A stretch of 64,000 nt of DNA from Brachionus rotundiformis (taxonomy: Eukaryota; Rotifera; Eurotatoria; Ploima; Brachionidae): assembly GCA_016802295.1 (NCBI GenBank), contig JAESIW010000137.1, positions 4,102,031 to 4,166,030 of the forward strand. The letters are read 5' to 3'. Of the stretch, positions 58,501 to 64,000 are shown one piece after another; within the stretch, counting starts at the first letter, position 1, and every line of letters starts with the position of its first letter. Made by a program: the position numbers and the translations under genes. The notes beneath the pieces were generated by a model. The model worked only from the letters and a program-made list of their open reading frames with translations. It was not told the origin of the DNA and made no database searches.

Positions 58501-61500
58501 TTCCTTGAGCAATGGCTTGTTTTAATCGTTCCAAATTGGCCCTCAATGCTCGTTTTATATCGTCGGACAAACACATACCTGCATGCTTGTTGTTCAGTAC
58601 ATTCTTGGCTATGAATTCAGCATATTTTCTCAATGTATCAGCAAATGTCTTATCAACAACAATCGGCGCAGCTAAATTAGTAATTTAAAACAAACATTAT
58701 CTAATAATATCTTATAATATTTTTCTGATAATCAAACATACGTGGTGACTCGTAGGACCAGAGTAGAAAAAATTCTCTTGGATCAAAATCACCGGCGTTC
58801 CAATTAATCGCTTAAAATAAATTTAATAATTTTAATTTTAATTAATATTAAAAATTTTATAAAGGCTATTAAAATTAATAAAAAAAGTTAAAAGTGTACT
58901 TCTTTTTTTAAAGTTATCATTAGCTTTAGATTTAGTAGATAAGTTAGCATCTCGTTGAGTATTACTTTCATTAGAATCTGAAATACAAAATTAATAATTA
59001 ATTTTCTTAATCACTGATAATTATTCACATTCTGTATTGGGAAAACCATTGAAAGAAGTCTGCTTCAAATAACTAGTGTCGTTTTTGTTCAAATTAGCTC
59101 TTTCTTTGAATAGAATATTGGAATAATCGTATTTCTTGGGAACGTATGATTCTGTTTCGACCAAGTTAAAGAACTGGCCCTGACTAGGCATAGCAGCTGA
59201 TTGTTTTGATTCTTTTTTAAAAGAAAGTGAATTCTCTCCAGTGTTTGCTCCACTTAGTTTCGGCTTAAGCCGAAACATTTCTACCTTGGCAAAATCACTA
59301 TCATAATAGGCTGTCTCGTAGCTGGAAGAATATCTTTGTTTATAATCTGATGAGCTCTCTGATTGAAAGTCTTGTGATTTTAGGAATTTTAATTTTGGTA
59401 ATCTATTTGATTGTTGTACTGATTCCACTAATAAAAGAATATATTTTTAGCTAAATAAAAATGTTGCCAAGTCTTACATTTTGGTTTTATGGGTCTCTTT
59501 AGAGATTCGGCCATTATTGGTATATTTTCAGCGGCCGAATTCGGATGAAACGAATCTTCTGTTTTCAAGGTGTCCCATTTTTCGTCACTGATAGTGCTTT
59601 TCATAGCTTCTGTTTTATTCAGCTTAGTGGTAATGCTAGAACTTGCCGCGTTTGTCGTAAAAGTTTTTTCTCTCTCCTTGTCATATTTTTTTGTATCAAA
59701 TCTTTGGAATTTTTTGATGCCAAAATGTTCCATATCTTTTAAAACTTAAAAAAAAATATTTTTTTCTTACTAAATTAAATATTAGGCTACTTTTTGGATC
59801 AACTTTATATGTTTTTTTCTTATTGTTAACTGTTATGACTCTGATGCTGTGCTTTTCGAGATCATTACCTGATCTCTTTGGTTTGACATCTGTTTTGTAC
59901 ATTGTCTGATTGGCGCCTTTTTCTTGAATTTTTTCATTAATCAAAAAATTGGATTTTATCTCTTCATCATTTTTCTCTTCAGGTGGCTTCTCCGATTTAG
60001 CATCATTTTTGTGACTTAAAGTCGAAGGTGCCCTTTCTGTCTTAGGTATTGACTTTTTTCTCGTATTACTTTGAATAGTGCTTGCTGATTTTAAATTTGT
60101 TTCACCACTCTTGGCAAAAAAACTATCTTCAAGTGCATATCCTTCTTGAATGGAACGAATTTCATCCAAATAGATCTCTTCACAAAAAATATTAGAACTA
60201 TTCGTTCAATAATAAATAAAAAACCTTTTATTTCATCTTGATTTGGTTTCTCTTCTTCTGCTTTTGGAACAGATATGTTAGCATTTTCGACTAACTTATA
60301 GTCTTCAATAGCTATTTCTTAAAAAAATTTTGTTTTATTCTTGATTAATTGAATTTTAAAATTAAACTTTTTCATTTTTTAATCAAATTCATCTTATCTA
60401 TTTTTTAAAATATTTATAGAAGATTTTTCTCAGCACTCAATGCTAACAAAAAAGCAGTTTTATTTCAAGATTTTTTAAAATTTTTTTATTAAGAAATTAC
60501 TGAAATTTAAATATTAACTGATGTGACTCTTTCTTGTAGATTTTATTCAGGTCCTATCGGGTTTATAGTATCCTTTCTTATTATGTGATAATGATTTATT
60601 CTTATAAAAGAGTTATATTAAATTTATTAAATTCTCACAAGTAGATTTAATAATATTAAATTTTGAATATTAAGATTTATAAAATTATTTTTCAAAGTCT
60701 TCTCAGGTAACAGGAAATTTAAATTGTAGTTTCAGGTAAATTTTAAAAATTATTAACTTTTACAAAATCTTTTAATTTTAAAGAAAATTATACAAATGTA
60801 TAGCAGAATCTGAAGGGCAAAAAATTGAACTCCTTATTTTTTTAGAAAAATTAATTAATTGATGAAAATAAACTTTTATGAATTTAAATAATTTTTTACT
60901 TAAAATTAATTTTTTGTTTTGAAAAGATTTTCTAGAATTATTCAGACTCAATGATTGTACTGATTGTTTTTTTAGATTTTCTTAGACTTTTTAATAATTA
61001 ATTATTACGTCATTATTTAAAAAACCCTAACAGCTACTTAACTAATCAGCAATGCTATCAAATTAAAAAAGTTAAACAACTTTCAGCAAGAAATTAACCA
61101 TGGCAACAAAAAAGCTGCTGAATTGTAATAGAAATGATTTTTTTGGTCAAAATTTTAATTCATAGGTTTTTTTCTTACTTAAAAGATTGTGAAACTTTAA
61201 TAACATATTTAACCCTTAGGTTGCTTTAACCTTATTTAAATTTAAAAATATAATAAAAATGTTTTACGTTTGTTTGGAAAAATTTGTACATTGTTCTAAC
61301 TTTAAGTACAAATAAAACTAAACTTTAAAGTTAAAAATCTAAAATTTTCCATTATAAAACAAATTTATAAATTTAATTGTAATTATTCAAATTGGTACAA
61401 TCAGAATTACTAAAAAAATCTAAAAAAATTAATTACCAAACATTTCATCAATAGTTTTGAACTCTTGTTGAATTAATTCAGGGTCTAATTTCAAGTTATC

Positions 61501-63168
61501 TGTTTTAGACTCGTTTTTATCAGTCTCTTGCTGTATCTCTTGGTCATGATTTAAATTAGGGATAGTTTCTTCCTTTACCACTTCTTTTTTGGCCAAATCT
61601 TTTCTAATCTTGCTGTTCGGTTTTAAAATTTTGCTCTCTGACTTAAAATCAGTGACCATGGCCGAATTCGGAGGATTGACTTCGGGTGTTTTTTTGATCC
61701 ATGGAGCACCTGAATGCTTACCAAACATATATATGGGCTCTGAGGTGGTTTTGTCGAGTAAAGTGTCAAAAAGAGTTGTCTTTGTTTTATCTATTTTTTG
61801 AAATCCGTCCGATTCGGTCAATTTATCCAAATTGAAATCGGATCTTTCATCCGAACTGGCATTCTTGGTAAATTAATAATTTCTTATTTAATAATTTTTT
61901 TAATCAAAATTACATCAAATATTATCTCTGGAAAATTTTTTATGTGAATTTCAATTTTATCCTGAGCTCGGACTCCCTCACGAGTATAACTAATACTAGA
62001 ATTACTTGGACCTGTCTAAAAAAAAACAAAATCCTAATAAAGTTATTAAATATAATTTTACTATTTGATGCTGATTGATGTTGTTAATTACGCTGTGAAA
62101 TAAGATATCAGATAAAACTTTTTGTTTGTCGTTTTGATCCAGAGAACCATAGGAAATTTCTTCCTGGTCATCCTTGAAAATTTTGATAGGATCCTTGTCG
62201 TTTTCATTGGATTTCTTAAACTGATAAGGTTCCGATTTATTACCAAAATCATTTACTTTGACAAAATTGAAATTTCGCATGTCTACGGCCGTAGAGACCC
62301 AATTTTGGTCAAATGTGTAAGCTTGTGGTAGGATGGTCAAATCTTCTTCTGCTCTATTTCGTTTAGTTGCTTTTTTTCCATAAACAGTTTCTTCATTAAG
62401 CTTTCCATCTGATATAAATGTGTCAAGCAGGTCTTGATCCCAATTTTTGGTTAAATTTCTCAAATAGCGTCTAGCCGAATAGCCACGATTTATTTTCTTC
62501 AAGTCAGCTATTTGGTCATATTTTACCACATTGCTCAGTTCCGATTTGGACATAAGATTTTTTGTTGACAAAAGACTCAAATAATTGGAGTCAGTTGTTG
62601 TCTTGTGGTCAGATTTTCCAATTTCTGGTAACTTATGTCCAAATTAAAAAAATACATAAATAAATTTCTTTTAAGTTCTTTACTATATTTTTATTAAGTC
62701 CATAAATTAAGACATTTTTTTGAAGCTCGTTAACTGTTTTGATGGGAATGTCTTTGGTAAAAATTTTTTTTCTTGTCTGCTCATTGAATCTTGTCGTCAA
62801 TGGAGCATCATCTCCTTTCTTATATGTTGCCAACTCCTCTGAAAACAGAATAAGTGCGCCTTTTCTAATTCATTAATTAATAAAAATTAATTATTATTTC
62901 CCCAAATACTTGGTCGTAAATGTTTTTGGTAAATTGATCTCTTTTTTTTGAGTAGAAAGACTTTTTTCTTGTTCCACGGAACTGTACAGGTCCTTGGAAA
63001 TTAAAAAATTAATTTTGACGCAGACAGAGTGCTGGATAATACATTGTCTTCAATTATGATGTCATATTTTTTTTCTTCTGTGCACAACTCACCGATTCCT
63101 TTAGTCAAATTTGACAAGTTGGTAGAATTTTTGGCCAATTTTTCGGATGCATTGTAAAGCGATGTCAT
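52535..63168 (-). CDS. giant multi-exon protein with short helical repeats and VFIDPITG modules (about 2106 aa)
   Basis: Nineteen minus-strand exons: 63093-63168, 62910-62992, 62684-62836, 62062-62631, 61914-62015, 61437-61863, 60225-60317, 59791-60177, 59478-59744, 59029-59427, 58900-58977, 58742-58810, 58438-58671, 58222-58386, 54639-56126, 53264-54421, 52983-53213, 52796-52925, 52535-52745. All join in frame, total 6321 nt. Residues 1-1000 are mostly charged, low-order sequence with islands (RGTRKKSFYSKKRDQF, INWNAGDFDPREFFLLWSYE). VFIDPITG occurs at 1008-1015 and 1049-1056. About 1120-1905 are short repeats of roughly 19 residues with the theme N-L-D-x-L-P-x-E-L-K-x-x-x-L-x-x-L. The C-terminus is helical (ISRAFVFSYFEMLQWLEISF). 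No signal peptide or membrane helix. I do not recognise the family; a scaffold in cilia or the cytoskeleton is a guess from the X-box in intron 6. The two largest exons are duplicates of each other. Exons 1-6 may be a separate gene. Confidence 0.75.
57283..57975 (+). mobile_element. RT fragment antisense inside intron 14 of the giant gene
   Basis: A 230-residue open frame with the region after the catalytic box of a non-LTR reverse transcriptase: LDPFPTFLGIKFDPKLNFKK (the FLGxxxDxxLxFxxH box), KINLIRKIKGLKLYNST, IIFRNYIRSQTDYLFIPLSS and MQNKILRHIKYFPLKTKINT. The polymerase core is missing. No stops in 690 nt, so this insertion is younger than the others. It fills part of the 2095-nt intron between the exons that carry the two VFIDPITG modules. 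Confidence 0.75.
61094..61107. promoter_or_regulatory. near-perfect X-box inside intron 6 of the giant gene
   Basis: TTAACCATGGCAAC matches the RFX X-box consensus RTNRCC-AT-RGYAAC at all but the first position and is close to a palindrome. It lies in the 1119-nt intron between exons 6 and 7. It could be an internal promoter or intronic enhancer for a ciliary transcript. Confidence 0.5.
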
Positions 63169-63180
63169 CGCTAAATTAAA
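63158..63180 (-). promoter_or_regulatory. splice-acceptor-like site two bases before the giant gene ATG
   Basis: On the minus strand TTTAATTTAG is followed by CG and then the ATG at 63168. This could accept an upstream exon or a trans-spliced leader, which is known in rotifers, flatworms and some other animals. The ATG is therefore provisional. Confidence 0.35.
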
Positions 63181-64000
63181 ATTTATAAGATTTTAAACTA
63201 AGTGAGATTTTTAATGCGTCCTAAGCTGAGAAAACTAAATGTAAAAACGATTCGCCTCCAAGACAGACTTTTGTTTTTGTATTACCTGTTCTATTCAGCT
63301 ACCTACGAATTAACAAAAGTCGATTCTAACAAGAAAATCTCAATTTGCTCAGGGCTATTGAGCTTTCTCTTTCGAAAATGTATGCTTATTTGGAGACAAT
63401 ATAAATAAGCTAATGATTTACATCTAGCTTGGTACTTTAGTCTAGAGCAGACCTTATTATTAAATAAGAATAATGTTAAGATTTGGTTGTCTAAGTTTCA
63501 TTAAAACTTTTTAGATGGCTTTTTGAAATTTATTTTAAATGGTTTCTTTATTATTATTTTTCTACCATTGTTCTCAACATTTTGTAAATATTTAAATTTA
63601 TTCGGATTAAGAGTCAAGCTAAATAATGCAAATTTGGTTTTGGTTCTGGACTGTAAATAGAAATCCGTGTGCTTGATTTTTAGGTATTAGTGAATAGAAT
63701 GGTTTGTGGAATACTTAGAAACTAAATTTGGCATATTATTTTCATATATATTTTCAAATTAAATATTTTTAAAAATTTAGCTTCTTTATTAAAATGTTAC
63801 ATAATATTTAAAATAATTTAAAGTGGCAATGAGATAAAGTATCGAAAAAAAGAATTTATTGATCAGTTTTTAAAGTTCATATTTATATCAAATTGAAGCC
63901 TTTATGAAAATTTTTATATTTAATTTTAGAATTGATATTTTTAAGGGTTTGATTAATTTTTATACTTGTGCGTCAGTAATTTGTTTATTACCTCTAGCTC
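63169..64000. other. right end of window, no gene recognised
   Basis: AT-rich; a 68-residue + strand frame at 63202-63408 has no domain. Further 5' exons of the giant gene could lie here or beyond the window. Confidence 0.4.

Noticed and set aside
1..64000. CRISPR arrays, rRNA genes, bacterial operons or riboswitches
   Set aside because: No regular direct repeats with unique spacers, no rRNA-like GC-rich conserved sequence, and all genes have eukaryotic structure.

Overview
The window is AT-rich animal nuclear DNA. Most genes have tiny introns (about 46-57 nt, GT...AG). There is a eukaryotic tRNA-Ile with A and B boxes, a 677-base scaffold gap, and decayed LINE-type reverse transcriptase fragments. 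The gene set (two FoxA-type forkhead genes, BBOF1, PEX7, ARP2, NOVA-like, SURF1) is metazoan. AT content, micro-introns and gene style suggest a small spiralian such as a monogonont rotifer; this is inference from style only.

Layout. 1-24.5 kb: six copies (A-F) of a secreted PAN-EGF-C-type-lectin gene, all on the + strand, interleaved with unrelated single-copy genes (PEX7, NOVA-like, ARP2, a hypothetical gene, EEF1AKMT2, tRNA-Ile). Only copies C and E read through; A, B, D and F are each broken in a different way. A stray piece of ARP2 before copy F shows that whole blocks were duplicated with the lectin genes. A tiny Tyr-rich peptide gene at the left end also has decayed echoes. 25-32 kb: a COX8-like gene, NHP2 (partly repeated across the gap, so an allelic or assembly duplication is possible), and the cilium gene BBOF1 with an RFX X-box about 100 bp upstream of its start. 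32-45.4 kb: a gene-poor region holding two intronless FoxA-type genes in tandem, with GC-richer noncoding patches, a noncoding repeat on both sides of foxA, and a perfect 14-bp inverted repeat. 47-51 kb: SURF1 and an EF-hand calcium-binding protein. 52.5-63.2 kb (minus strand): one 19-exon gene model encoding about 2106 residues. Its core is about 780 residues of short helical repeats, preceded by two copies of a VFIDPITG module. I cannot assign it to a known family; it is the strongest candidate for something undescribed.

Retroelement debris (eight pieces, all partial, most with stops) lies between genes, and one piece sits antisense inside an intron of the giant gene. No CRISPR, plasmid or phage features are present. 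Exon borders were read by eye from splice sites, reading frame and family similarity; all totals close in frame, but none has transcript support here.
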